Below, one piece after another: positions 1 through 7,457 of a DNA stretch of 17,364 nucleotides. Every line of letters begins with the position of its first letter. Position 1 is the stretch's first letter. This DNA comes from NAT127 sp041655035. GTDB lineage: Bacteria; Pseudomonadota; Gammaproteobacteria; Pseudomonadales; Porticoccaceae. The stretch spans positions 1 to 17,364 of the forward strand of contig JBAZCN010000062.1 in assembly GCA_041655035.1 (NCBI GenBank), written 5' to 3'. A program made the position numbers and the translations under genes. Below the pieces are notes generated by a model. That model searched no databases and had not been told where the DNA came from. It saw nothing but the letters and a program-made list of their open reading frames with translations.

Positions 1-24
1 CGCTTCGTTCCTCAGCACATCCTA
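1..24 (-). repeat. REP-like palindromic repeat, copy A (cut by window edge)
   Basis: This is the partial first copy of a short palindromic element seen three times in the first 210 bases. It has the same loop (TCGTTCCTC as read on the plus strand) and right arm (AGCACATC) as copy C, and lies exactly 184 bases before the matching bases of copy C. The left arm is truncated by the window start. Elements of this general form, a GAGGAACGA loop between GC-rich arms, look like the extragenic palindromes scattered through proteobacterial genomes. That classification is from memory and not from a search. Confidence 0.7.
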
Positions 25-141
25 TAAAGACATCGTGCCCGCCGGGCAAAGCCGCATTATCCAGTCGCGGTCGATATCGAGGTGTGCCCAGTGCCCCGAA
101 TCGATGTCCTCACACATTGTCTCAATAAAAACTTTATCCAT
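22..141 (-). pseudogene. 39-codon remnant ORF downstream of the SDR gene
   Basis: This short open frame starts at ATG (139-141) and ends at TAG (22-24). I see no Shine-Dalgarno sequence: the bases just before the ATG belong to a REP-like palindrome. Its C-terminal part reads DWIMRL, and the neighbouring short-chain dehydrogenase ends in GWIMRL. The DNA stays alignable over roughly 84 bases, with the stop of the intact gene changed to TGC. The N-terminal part contains CEDIDSGHW, which recalls the catalytic-His GHW segment near the end of epoxide-hydrolase-like alpha/beta hydrolases, but this is weak. It is most likely a decayed or recombined gene end and not an expressed protein. Confidence 0.4.
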
Positions 142-170
142 AGGGTGCGCTGAGGAACGAAGCGCACCGA
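141..170 (+). repeat. REP-like palindromic repeat, copy B
   Basis: A perfect 8-bp stem, GGTGCGCT (144-151) with AGCGCACC (161-168), encloses the 9-base loop GAGGAACGA (152-160). The element is in the opposite orientation to copies A and C, so B and C face each other across about 10 bases. Confidence 0.8.
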
Positions 171-180
171 CCAGCCCCCC

Positions 181-210
181 GATGCGCTTCGTTCCTCAGC
201 ACATCCTATA
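181..210 (-). repeat. REP-like palindromic repeat, copy C
   Basis: The arms are GATGCGCT (181-188) and AGCACATC (198-205), with one mismatch, around the loop TCGTTCCTC (189-197). Copies B and C together form a larger imperfect inverted repeat over 141-210. It lies 20 bases past the stop of the short-chain dehydrogenase gene, so it could stabilise or end that transcript. No uridine tract follows, so a Rho-independent terminator is not claimed. Confidence 0.8.
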
Positions 211-229
211 AAGACATCGTGTCCGCCGG

Positions 230-1021
230 TCAAAGCCGCATTATCCAGCCGCCATCGGTGTTGAGGTTCTGCCCGGTGACCCAGTTGCTGGCCGCGGACG
301 ACAAATAGATCAGCGCGCCGAACAGGTCATCGGGTTTGCCAAAGGTTTTCAGCGGCACCATATGTTCCAGCGCTGCAACCAGGGCCGGATTGTCGCCCCG
401 CGCGGCATCGCCGGAGGCGGTGTCCATATGGCCGGGAGCCAGGGCGTTGACATTGATGCGGCCGGCGGCCAGTTCCCGCGCCAGACTGGCGGTAAGACTT
501 ACCAGCGCCAGCTTGCTGGCGCCGTAAACCCCGGACGGCATAAAGGCGCCGCCGGAGGTGATATTGATGATCTTGCCGAAATAGCCGTCATCCTTTTCCG
601 CACGGTTCTTCATGTAAGGCACCACGGCGCGGCTGCACACCAGCGGGCCGTTGACGTTGATGGCCATGACTTTGTTCCACCAGTCCAGGTCGATGCCCAT
701 CACGCTGTAGTCGGGGATTTCCTTCATCAGCGCCGCGGCGTTGACGAGAATGTCGATGCCGCCGAATTTTTCCGCCACAGTCTTCGCCATGGCGGCGGCG
801 CTGTCCTCTGAAGTGACATCGAGGGCGACAGCCATACAGTCATGACCTTCCGCGCGAATAACCTGGGCGCGTTTATCCGCAGCCTCCCTGTTGATATCCG
901 CAAGCGCCACCCTGGCGCCTGATTTCGCCAGCGCCAGGCCAAAGGCGGAGCCGAGGTCACCGGCGCCGCCGGTGATTATGGCGACGCGGTTTTCCAGTTG
1001 GAACAATTCGAGCATGGACAT
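230..1021 (-). CDS. SDR family oxidoreductase (short-chain dehydrogenase)
   Basis: This 263-residue protein has classical SDR length and fold signatures and should be a cytoplasmic NAD(P)-dependent alcohol/ketone oxidoreductase. The nucleotide-binding loop is TGGAGDLG (17-24), followed by an acidic residue, D42, at the end of strand 2, which usually favours NAD over NADP. Also visible are LDV at 67-69, NAAA at 94-97, the catalytic S156, Y166 and K170 (YGASK), and the PG turn at 196-197. The loop has Asp where the usual classical motif TGxxxGxG has its middle glycine; it fits TGxxGxxG instead. The start at 1021 is preceded by AAGGA at good spacing; a second ATG two codons in is the alternative. 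The gene lies 29 bp after the aldehyde dehydrogenase and was probably cotranscribed with it, giving a dehydrogenase pair. Substrate unknown. Confidence 0.93.
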   Translation of the reverse strand: MSMLELFQLENRVAIITGGAGDLGSAFGLALAKSGARVALADINREAADKRAQVIRAEGHDCMAVALDVTSEDSAAAMAKTVAEKFGGIDILVNAAALMKEIPDYSVMGIDLDWWNKVMAINVNGPLVCSRAVVPYMKNRAEKDDGYFGKIINITSGGAFMPSGVYGASKLALVSLTASLARELAAGRINVNALAPGHMDTASGDAARGDNPALVAALEHMVPLKTFGKPDDLFGALIYLSSAASNWVTGQNLNTDGGWIMRL

Positions 1022-1050
1022 GGATTTTCCTTTCTATTTGTCAGTAGTGG

Positions 1051-2541
1051 TCAGCCATTGGCGTTGGCGATGGACACCGTCTTGATGCGCAGGAATTCCT
1101 CCAGGCCTTCCCTGCCCCCTTCGCGGCCGTGGCCGCTGAGGCGCTCGCCGCCGAACGGGGATTCCGGCTGGATCTGCATGGCGCCGTTGATGCACACGGT
1201 GCCGGCGCGCAGCTCGGTGGACAGGCGCAGAGCGCGATTGAGATTTTTGGTCTGGATATAGGCGGCCAGGCCGTATTCCGTGGCATTGGCTATGGCGACC
1301 GCCTCCTCCTCGGCATCGAAAGGCGTGATGCACAGCACAGGGCCGAAGACTTCCTGCTGGGCCAGCTCGGAGTCGGGCTTCACATCGGCAAACACCGTGG
1401 GCGTGACGTAGAAGCCGTCAGCCCTGTCGGCGCCCACCAGATCGGCACCGGCGCGTTCGCCACCGATCACCAGGCGGCACTCACCGCTGGCCTTGGCCTT
1501 CTCCACCATCGCCATGATGCGCTGGCAGGCGGCCTGGTTGACCACTGGGCCGACATCCACGTCGGGATCCAGCGGGTCACCCACCACCAGTTGGCGCACC
1601 CGCGCCTCGACCCGCGCCACCACGTCATCGTAGACGCTGCGTTCCACCAGCAGGCGCGTCGGAAAGGCACAGCCCTGGCCGCTCATCATGCCGATGCTGA
1701 ACATCACCGCATTTTCCACCGCGCGGTCGAGATCCGCGTCGGCGAACAGCAGATTGGCGGACTTGCCCCCCAGCTCGAATACCAGAGGCTTGAGCAGCGC
1801 GGCGCTGGACTGCTGGATCTTGCGGGCGGACACCGGGCCGCCGGTAAAACTGATCTTGAGCACGTCGGGATGGGTCACCAGGGCTTCGCCGGCCTCGGCG
1901 CCACCGGGCAGGATGTTCACCACGCCCGGAGGGATGCCGGCCTCCAGCACCAGCTTGCCGAACAGGCCGGCGGCGTAGGGCGTCATCTCCGAAGGCTTGA
2001 CCACCACGCTGTTGCCGGCGGCAAGTGCCGGAGCGACCTTCATCCCCAGCGAAATCAGCGGGCCGTTCCAGGTGATGATGATGCCGACCACGCCATAGGG
2101 CTCGGCCAGGGTGTAGGCGAACTGGTCGGTGGGATGGGAACTGGTCACCTGGCCGGTGAGCTTGTCGGCCCAGCCGGCGTAATAGCGGGTCCAGGCCGCC
2201 GCCAGATGAGGGCCGATAAAGGCGCCCTTCAAGGCGGTGCCGTTTTCGATACAGGAGAGCCGCACCAGTTCGTCAGCATTGGCCACCAGCAGGTCGGCGA
2301 GGCGGTTGAGCAGATCCCGGCGCTGGCGAGGCGACGTCTTGCGCCAGATCTCGAAACCGGCTTTTGCCGCCACCACCGCCTGCTCGACCTCGGCGCTGCC
2401 GGCGAGCGGCACCCGGGCCTGGACTTTCCCGGTGGCGGGATCGACATGGTCGTAAAAGCCGGCGCTGCCCTGGTCGAGGAAACGCTCGCCTATTTGCAGC
2501 TGTGCCTGGGGGAGTGCTCTGGAGGGTGACAAGTCGTCCAT
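1051..2541 (-). CDS. Aldehyde dehydrogenase family protein (NAD(P)-dependent)
   Basis: This 496-residue protein is full length for the ALDH superfamily, whose members oxidise aldehydes to carboxylic acids in the cytoplasm. It has the expected residues in order: TWN with N159 (oxyanion), VKPSE with K182 (cofactor), FTGG 232-235, FELGGK with general base E256, GQGC with nucleophile C291, and EVFGPV late in the protein. The open frame extends 28 codons further upstream, but M at 2541 is preferred: the family's N-terminus aligns there and the extension is Cys/Arg-rich and runs through the putative promoter. The Shine-Dalgarno (GTGAG) is weak. It is the first gene of a two-gene unit with the SDR at 230-1021. 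The neighbouring receptor and TetR gene suggest catabolism of an imported compound. Which aldehyde is used cannot be told. Confidence 0.95.
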   Translation of the reverse strand: MDDLSPSRALPQAQLQIGERFLDQGSAGFYDHVDPATGKVQARVPLAGSAEVEQAVVAAKAGFEIWRKTSPRQRRDLLNRLADLLVANADELVRLSCIENGTALKGAFIGPHLAAAWTRYYAGWADKLTGQVTSSHPTDQFAYTLAEPYGVVGIIITWNGPLISLGMKVAPALAAGNSVVVKPSEMTPYAAGLFGKLVLEAGIPPGVVNILPGGAEAGEALVTHPDVLKISFTGGPVSARKIQQSSAALLKPLVFELGGKSANLLFADADLDRAVENAVMFSIGMMSGQGCAFPTRLLVERSVYDDVVARVEARVRQLVVGDPLDPDVDVGPVVNQAACQRIMAMVEKAKASGECRLVIGGERAGADLVGADRADGFYVTPTVFADVKPDSELAQQEVFGPVLCITPFDAEEEAVAIANATEYGLAAYIQTKNLNRALRLSTELRAGTVCINGAMQIQPESPFGGERLSGHGREGGREGLEEFLRIKTVSIANANG

Positions 2542-2604
2542 TTTTATTCTCACTGTTATCGATTGATTGGCCTGACATCGTGCGAAAGTGGCGCGCAGGC
2601 GGCA

Positions 2605-2633
2605 ATGTATTACACAACAATACAAAAACGCAA
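2605..2633 (-). promoter_or_regulatory. Putative promoter/operator of the aldehyde dehydrogenase-SDR unit
   Basis: An inverted repeat, TGTATT (2606-2611), 7 bases, AATACA (2619-2624), sits in an AT-rich stretch 65-83 bases upstream of the ALDH start. On the minus strand a -35-like TTGCGT (2628-2633) and a weak -10-like ATACAT (2605-2610) lie 17 bases apart and overlap it. The 10-mer TTGTGTAATA on the minus strand is shared with the TonB-receptor promoter region. Two direct CAATGT copies (2603-2608, 2631-2636) flank the repeat. TetR-type control is inferred. Confidence 0.4.
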
Positions 2634-2698
2634 TGTTAACAGGAGTAATTCATCTTAAAAAAATATAATAACAGGACACATTGACGCTTATGTTGCAT

Positions 2699-2731
2699 AA
2701 AAAAGGTGACAGCGGAAACCGCTGTCACCTT
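2699..2731 (-). terminator. Rho-independent terminator of the TonB-dependent receptor gene
   Basis: A perfect 11-bp stem, GGTGACAGCGG (2705-2715) with CCGCTGTCACC (2719-2729), has a 3-base loop. On the minus strand it is followed directly by six T residues (complement of 2699-2704). It lies about 20 bases past the receptor stop codon and is correctly oriented for it. This separates the receptor transcript from the dehydrogenase unit, which must have its own promoter. Confidence 0.93.
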
Positions 2732-2751
2732 GTCGAGGCGTCCGTCGACGC

Positions 2752-5070
2752 TTACTGGCCGAAATCGTAGCGCACTTCCAGCCCCCACATCCGCGGCTCC
2801 ATAAAGGACAGGGTGTAGATGCCCAGGGAGTCGGAGGTCGCACTGGCGGCATAGGGCGAGTCATCGTCCAGCACGTTGCGCACGAAGAAACCCAGGTTGA
2901 TGCCGGTGTTGCCGATACGGTTCCAGTCGAGACGCATGTTGGCAAGATCATAGGACGGCATTTCCGCCGTGCCGATGAAATAGGTGTCCTGCCAATAGTA
3001 GTCGGCGTTGAATACCAGTTCGCCGTTGGCCGGCTGCACCGGCAGCACCCAGCGCACTGCCAGGGACGTCGCCCATTCCGGCGATGCCGCGGCGGAACTG
3101 GAACTCGCCAGCCCGGCAATCGGCGGAGCACCATCCTCCTTGATGTCCAGATCAAAGAACGCGGCCGTGTTGGTGATCGTCAGAGTGTCGGTGGGCTGCA
3201 GCACCAGTTCGGTCTCGAAACCGCTGTGGATGCGCTTGCCGGAATTGATGCCGAGAGAGCTCGACAACGGCGAGCCCGGGTCGGTGGCAGGAACCACCGC
3301 CGAGGTGTTGTAGGACACCACCACGTTCTCGTACTTGCCACGGTAGGCGGCGATGTTGAAACGCACCGGCATATCGCCGAGCATGAAGTCGGTTTTGAGG
3401 CCGATTTCCACATCCTGCAGGGTTTCCGGTTCATAGGATTGGTAAGGAGCGAGGATCAGGCTGGCGGGCGTGTTGAACGCCGGCGCGTTGAGGCCACCCT
3501 CGCGATAACCCTTGCGGCTGGTAACGTAGGCGAACACGCTGTCATTCACCTGCCAGTCGAGGCCGATGTTCCAGGTCTTGGCACTCTCGTCGGCTTTGAT
3601 GGTGGTGCCCACTGAGGCGCAGGCCCTCTCGCCGATCAGCGGCTCCGGGTCGGTCTGGATATTGGTCAGGCCCACCGAGGCCGAACACAGCTCCTGATCG
3701 GTTTTGTTGTAACGGTAACCGGCATTGAACTTCAGGCTGTCCAGCAGTTGGTATCCCACCTGGGCAAATGCCGCCTTGTTGGTCTTTTCCGGATAGGAGT
3801 GCACCCACGGGACCACCGGCGAAGCCACCGGGAAAATCGAGCCGTTCTTGCCATCGGGCTTTTCCTCGATCCAGAACGCCCCCACCAGATAGTCGAGCTT
3901 GTCCTCCAGCGCCTTGCCGAACACGTGGATTTCATCACTCATCTGCACTTCGCGAATGCGGCTGGAGGCGGTGATGATATTGGGGGCGAACGACAGGCCA
4001 TCGGTGTTCAGGTCGGTGTGAACATTGGTCTCCCGGTAACCGAAGATGTTGCGGATGGTGACCGGGCCGACGTCCCACTCGGTTTTGTTGGATAGCCCGA
4101 ACAGTTCACTCTTGTACATCTGGTCGAACTCGGAGGTGGTCTTGTAGGGCCCCCAGCGCTTTTGCTGGGTCAACGCATCGTCGATATCGCGGTCGGGATT
4201 GAAGCCAGTGCAAGGCACGGCGGCAGCGCTGCAGTCCCACAAACCGGCCAGGGCGGGCAGCCGCACCAGGCCGCCGGACAATGCCGCGGTCAACACCGAG
4301 CCGGTACCGGCCTCGTCCACCTCGAGGTAGTCGACGACGGTGATATTGCGCAGGTTTTCGGTGGGGTCCAGCAGCAAGGACGCGCGGAACGAATTCTTGT
4401 GCACGTCGTCCTGGTCGCGGCCGACGCCCATATTCTTGGTATAGGCGTCGCGGCGGGAGATTTTGGCGGCGAGGCGCAGCGCGGCCACGTTCTCCACCAG
4501 CGGAATATTCACCGCGCCTTCGATGTCGTTGTAATCGTAGTTACCGATACCGCCCTTGATATAGCCACCGAAGTCATGGGTCGGCGCCTGAGGCGTGATC
4601 ACCACCGCACCACCGACGGCGTTACGGCCGAACAGCGTGCCCTGCGGCCCTTTCAGCACCTGGATGCTGCCGAGATCGTAGGCGGGAATATTGGAGCCCG
4701 CGAAGCTGATCGGCACGTCGGCGAAATAATTGATCACCGCATTGGGGGCATTGCCGATCGGAATCCGCGACATGCCCCGCATCACCACGTTCATGTTGCC
4801 ACCGCCCCCCTGGTGGACGAAGCGGATACCCGGCGCGACCCGGGTAAGGTCGCCGAGCTGGACGACGTTGCGGCTGACGATCATCTCGTTGGAAAAGGCG
4901 TTGACCGAAACCGGAACGGTCTGGGCGCTCTCTTCGCGGCGTGTCGCAGTAACGACGATTTCTTCGATGGATCTGGCGCCCGCCGGCCTGGCATCCTGGG
5001 CGAGGCCCTGGGTTGCCGCGGCGATACCGAGCGCGAGAATGCCAATGGATGATTTTTTTATGGTTAGCAT
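2752..5070 (-). CDS. TonB-dependent outer membrane receptor
   Basis: This 772-residue protein is a TonB-dependent outer-membrane transporter that would import a ligand too large or too scarce for porins, powered by TonB-ExbBD. A signal peptide covers about residues 1-24 (LGIAAATQGLA, cut before QD). A TonB-box-like segment, EEIVVTATRR, is at 36-45. The plug domain runs to about residue 165 and contains the typical VLKGPQGTLFGRNAVGG (138-154). A beta-barrel of about 600 residues follows. The last residues are RYDFGQ and not the usual terminal aromatic. The start has a textbook AGGAGG five bases upstream. The style (EEIVVTATRRE, GTLFGRNAVGG) is that of receptors common beside catabolic genes in marine and soil proteobacteria, and here it sits next to a dehydrogenase pair and TetR. 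No siderophore genes are nearby, so a carbon substrate is more likely, by inference. Ligand unknown. Confidence 0.95.
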   Translation of the reverse strand: MLTIKKSSIGILALGIAAATQGLAQDARPAGARSIEEIVVTATRREESAQTVPVSVNAFSNEMIVSRNVVQLGDLTRVAPGIRFVHQGGGGNMNVVMRGMSRIPIGNAPNAVINYFADVPISFAGSNIPAYDLGSIQVLKGPQGTLFGRNAVGGAVVITPQAPTHDFGGYIKGGIGNYDYNDIEGAVNIPLVENVAALRLAAKISRRDAYTKNMGVGRDQDDVHKNSFRASLLLDPTENLRNITVVDYLEVDEAGTGSVLTAALSGGLVRLPALAGLWDCSAAAVPCTGFNPDRDIDDALTQQKRWGPYKTTSEFDQMYKSELFGLSNKTEWDVGPVTIRNIFGYRETNVHTDLNTDGLSFAPNIITASSRIREVQMSDEIHVFGKALEDKLDYLVGAFWIEEKPDGKNGSIFPVASPVVPWVHSYPEKTNKAAFAQVGYQLLDSLKFNAGYRYNKTDQELCSASVGLTNIQTDPEPLIGERACASVGTTIKADESAKTWNIGLDWQVNDSVFAYVTSRKGYREGGLNAPAFNTPASLILAPYQSYEPETLQDVEIGLKTDFMLGDMPVRFNIAAYRGKYENVVVSYNTSAVVPATDPGSPLSSSLGINSGKRIHSGFETELVLQPTDTLTITNTAAFFDLDIKEDGAPPIAGLASSSSAAASPEWATSLAVRWVLPVQPANGELVFNADYYWQDTYFIGTAEMPSYDLANMRLDWNRIGNTGINLGFFVRNVLDDDSPYAASATSDSLGIYTLSFMEPRMWGLEVRYDFGQ

Positions 5071-5187
5071 GTTGCCTCCTGAAGGAACAGGTCATTCACA
5101 GTATTTTTATCGAGCCTTGTCAGCGTCCCGCCGGCAGTGCGCCCTGGTTTTTTTTGCGCACTCGCCACAGTCTGTGTGAGCGCAGCT

Positions 5188-5216
5188 TTTATATTACACA
5201 AATGACATACAAGCAA
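5188..5216 (-). promoter_or_regulatory. Putative sigma-70 promoter of the TonB-dependent receptor
   Basis: On the minus strand TTGCTT (5211-5216) is spaced exactly 17 bases from TATAAA (5188-5193), in the most AT-rich part of the window. This predicts a leader of about 110 bases before the receptor start. The spacer includes TTGTGTAATA (minus strand), also found upstream of the aldehyde dehydrogenase. Confidence 0.55.
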
Positions 5217-5275
5217 CATTATTGGGTTAAAATAGACAAAAAAATAAACATAAAAAAACACCAGGACATTACAAC

Positions 5276-5332
5276 GTCACTATAGGTGACATTGCCAAGG
5301 CCTATTGACAATGTTCCATTCCAAGGCATCAT
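5276..5332 (+). promoter_or_regulatory. Putative tetR promoter with overlapping inverted repeats
   Basis: A TTGACA hexamer (5305-5310) stands 16 bases before CATCAT (5327-5332), a plausible promoter for the TetR gene at 5363. Two inverted repeats precede or overlap it: GTCAC-TATAG-GTGAC (5276-5290) and ACATTG (5289-5294) with CAATGT (5309-5314), the second covering the -35 element. Such placement would suit autorepression by the TetR protein and control of the divergent receptor gene. No binding data are implied. Confidence 0.4.
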
Positions 5333-5362
5333 GCAGGCGACTTAAAAAAACAGACCACGCCC

Positions 5363-5959
5363 GTGCCAGCAACTACCGCAAAACGCCCTACCCGCGTCAG
5401 AGCCACTGTCGACAAGATCCTCTCGGCCACCCTGCAATTGGTCGCCGAGCGGGGCGCCGGCTCCCTCTCCATCAGTGAGGTTTGTCGCACGGCCAATATT
5501 GCCCGCCCGACTCTCTATCGTCATTTCCCCACCCTGGAGGATCTGACCGACGCGCTGTTCAAGCGGCTGTGCGATGATTTCGACGCGGAAATCCGCGCCG
5601 CCGTCGACCGCGATCCCGAGCCGGAAAAGCGTATCGACGTGTTCGCCTCCTACCTCGCCAAACGGCTCGAATCCCCCGGGACACGAATGATCCATGTCCC
5701 CGATGCCGATTTCAGCAAGCAGCTCGTCAACAAGTATTTCGAGAATCGCCGGGCGATCTTCGAATGGGTGTTGGGCCCACTGTTCGATCTCTCCGAAACC
5801 CTCAGCGGCAAGCCGATCGATCGCCGGCTGGCGGCAGATATTCTGGTGCGCTATTACATTTCGCTGCAGGAACACAACACCATCACCCCGGAGAACCCCC
5901 GCGCCGGACTCCGCCAGCTGATGCGCGCGCTCCTCCATCTGCGACCCGAGCACAGTTGA
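5363..5959 (+). CDS. TetR/AcrR family transcriptional regulator
   Basis: This 198-residue protein has an N-terminal TetR-type helix-turn-helix: SISEVCRTANIARPTLYRHF lies at about residues 33-52, with the hallmark TLYRHF. The C-terminal region (about 60-198) is the helical ligand-binding and dimer domain and is not assignable to a ligand. GTG is chosen as the start because the frame back to a stop at 5306 contains no ATG. There is no clear Shine-Dalgarno sequence: GGCG at 5336 is too far, so translation may be weak or nearly leaderless. The gene is divergent from the TonB receptor with a 292-bp AT-rich intergenic region. It is a likely repressor of itself, the receptor and perhaps the dehydrogenase unit. 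It ends only 7 bp from the end of the convergent transporter gene. Confidence 0.92.
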   Translation: MPATTAKRPTRVRATVDKILSATLQLVAERGAGSLSISEVCRTANIARPTLYRHFPTLEDLTDALFKRLCDDFDAEIRAAVDRDPEPEKRIDVFASYLAKRLESPGTRMIHVPDADFSKQLVNKYFENRRAIFEWVLGPLFDLSETLSGKPIDRRLAADILVRYYISLQEHNTITPENPRAGLRQLMRALLHLRPEHS

Positions 5960-5961
5960 CC

Positions 5962-5975
5962 GGCGCTCAAGCGCC
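5962..5975. other. Short hairpin between convergent tetR and MFS genes
   Basis: GGCGC (5962-5966), loop TCAA, GCGCC (5971-5975) form a perfect 5-bp stem that overlaps the transporter stop codon and starts two bases after the TetR stop. No T-tract follows on either strand, so it is only a possible bidirectional transcription barrier. Confidence 0.35.
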
Positions 5976-7391
5976 CTGCCCGGCCGGCTCGTCCCCGGAC
6001 AACGTCTTCTTGCCCGGCAACAACGCGGCAATCGCCAGCATCACCACACAGCCCGCCGTGATGTAGGACATCGCCAGCAGATAGGCCCCGGCATCGGGAA
6101 AACTGCCGGGGCCGGTCGGCAGCGTCACCGTGGAACTGTCGAGCAAAGTGGCCACCAGCTGGGCGCCTATCCCCAGGGTGGTGAGACGGATGACCACCAT
6201 CATGCCGGTAGCCTCACTGGTGCGCGCCATCGGCACGGCCTGGGTGAGCAGGATGATGATGCCCGAGTAATAAATCGCCTGGCCGAGCCCCATGACCACC
6301 ATGATCGCCAGAATCCAGGGAACCGAATCGTTGAACAGGGTCGCCAGGGCCCAGGTCAGGGTGAGCGTCAACGCCCCGCCCATGATGGTCAAGCGGCCAC
6401 CGAAGCGGTGGATCAGCCAGCCGGCCGCAGGCCCTCCCACCAGCGCCATCAATGTCATCGGCAGCATGATCCATCCCGCCAGTGTCGCCGACAGGCCGAG
6501 CCCGACGCCGGTGGCCGGCGGCTGCTGAAGGAGGATCGACCATAGCTGGATGAACTGGAACGCGCTGAGCCCGAGAACTGCCCCGCCCAGATTCACCAGC
6601 ATCACTTCCCGCCTGGCGAGCAGGCGCACGTTGATCAGCGGGGCGCGGGCGCGCAGTTCACTGGCGATCCAGGCCACCAGCAGAACCAGGCCGGCGGCGA
6701 GAAAGCCCAGGGTCAATGGACTCGACCAACCCCAGCCGGCGCTTTCGGTGGTGACCAGCAGCAGGCAGGCCACCGCCGGCGCAAACAGGATGCCGCCGAG
6801 CACGTTGGTACCGCGCACCCCGCCGGAGCCGGGATTGCGCGGCACCCAGCAGTAGACCAGCACCATGGCCCCGGCGCCAACCGCCGCGCCGGCGAAGAAG
6901 ATCCAATGCCAGCTGAGGTTGTCCACCAGAACGCCGCCCAGCACCGCGCCAAAGCCGCCGCTGACGGTCATGGTGGCGGCCAGCACGCCGACGAACACCG
7001 GGGTTTCCGCGGCGCTGGTGTTCTCCCTGATCAGGCCGAGACAGAGCGGGAAGATCGCTCCCGCCGCGCCCTGAATCACCCGGCCGGCGATGACCCCGCC
7101 GAGGGTCGTGGAGAAGCCCGATATCAGCGATCCGAGAATGCTCACGGCGATCACCGCCAGCAACACCCGCTGGCGGCCGAACATATCCCCGAGCCGGCCG
7201 CAGATGGCCGCGGCCACGGCGCTGGCGAGCAGAAAGCTGGTGATGATCCAACCCACCGCCAGCGGATCGCCAAAATCCTCGATCAGGAACCGCAGCGCCG
7301 CATAGAGCATCGACAGCTCGAAGGCCGAGAGGATCTCCGCCACCATCAGCGCGACCAACAGCTGCAACCGCTGTCCGGCGATCAGCCTCAT
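5967..7391 (-). CDS. MFS transporter, DHA2-like (14-TMS drug:H+ antiporter type)
   Basis: This 474-residue, very hydrophobic inner-membrane protein has length and motifs of the DHA2/EmrB-QacA branch of the major facilitator superfamily, with about 14 membrane segments. Motif A, GRLGDMFGRQR, is at 65-75 after the second segment. A motif-B-like GRVIQGAAGA is at 103-112. A motif-C-like segment with GAVLGG, then DNLSWHWIFF, covers about 148-166; the last stretch is typical of this branch. It would exchange a substrate for protons. Lying 66 bp downstream of an SMP-30-like hydrolase on the same strand, it may export or import the same compound. The start at 7391 has no strong Shine-Dalgarno; another ATG 31 bases upstream is out of frame. 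Substrate unknown: drug efflux is only the family default. Confidence 0.92.
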   Translation of the reverse strand: MRLIAGQRLQLLVALMVAEILSAFELSMLYAALRFLIEDFGDPLAVGWIITSFLLASAVAAAICGRLGDMFGRQRVLLAVIAVSILGSLISGFSTTLGGVIAGRVIQGAAGAIFPLCLGLIRENTSAAETPVFVGVLAATMTVSGGFGAVLGGVLVDNLSWHWIFFAGAAVGAGAMVLVYCWVPRNPGSGGVRGTNVLGGILFAPAVACLLLVTTESAGWGWSSPLTLGFLAAGLVLLVAWIASELRARAPLINVRLLARREVMLVNLGGAVLGLSAFQFIQLWSILLQQPPATGVGLGLSATLAGWIMLPMTLMALVGGPAAGWLIHRFGGRLTIMGGALTLTLTWALATLFNDSVPWILAIMVVMGLGQAIYYSGIIILLTQAVPMARTSEATGMMVVIRLTTLGIGAQLVATLLDSSTVTLPTGPGSFPDAGAYLLAMSYITAGCVVMLAIAALLPGKKTLSGDEPAGQGA

Positions 7392-7457
7392 CGCGGCGCC
7401 GGCCCTGTCCCGATGCCCTCATGCCGCGCCGGTGCGGCGCGCACCGCCGTCAGCGAT

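Noticed and set aside
1..210. CRISPR array suggested by three similar palindromic repeats
   Set aside because: The copies are in mixed orientation with unequal spacing and no regular unique spacers; they fit REP-like elements better.
1129..2529. Plus-strand open frame of 466 codons opposite the aldehyde dehydrogenase
   Set aside because: Composition is His/Gly/Ala-rich with no family motif. It mirrors the codons of a gene with complete ALDH catalytic residues, as expected in GC-rich DNA.
4162..5052. Plus-strand open frame of 296 codons opposite the TonB receptor
   Set aside because: It lies fully inside the receptor's plug-coding part; the receptor has a signal peptide, TonB box and perfect ribosome site, and the antisense frame has no recognisable domain.
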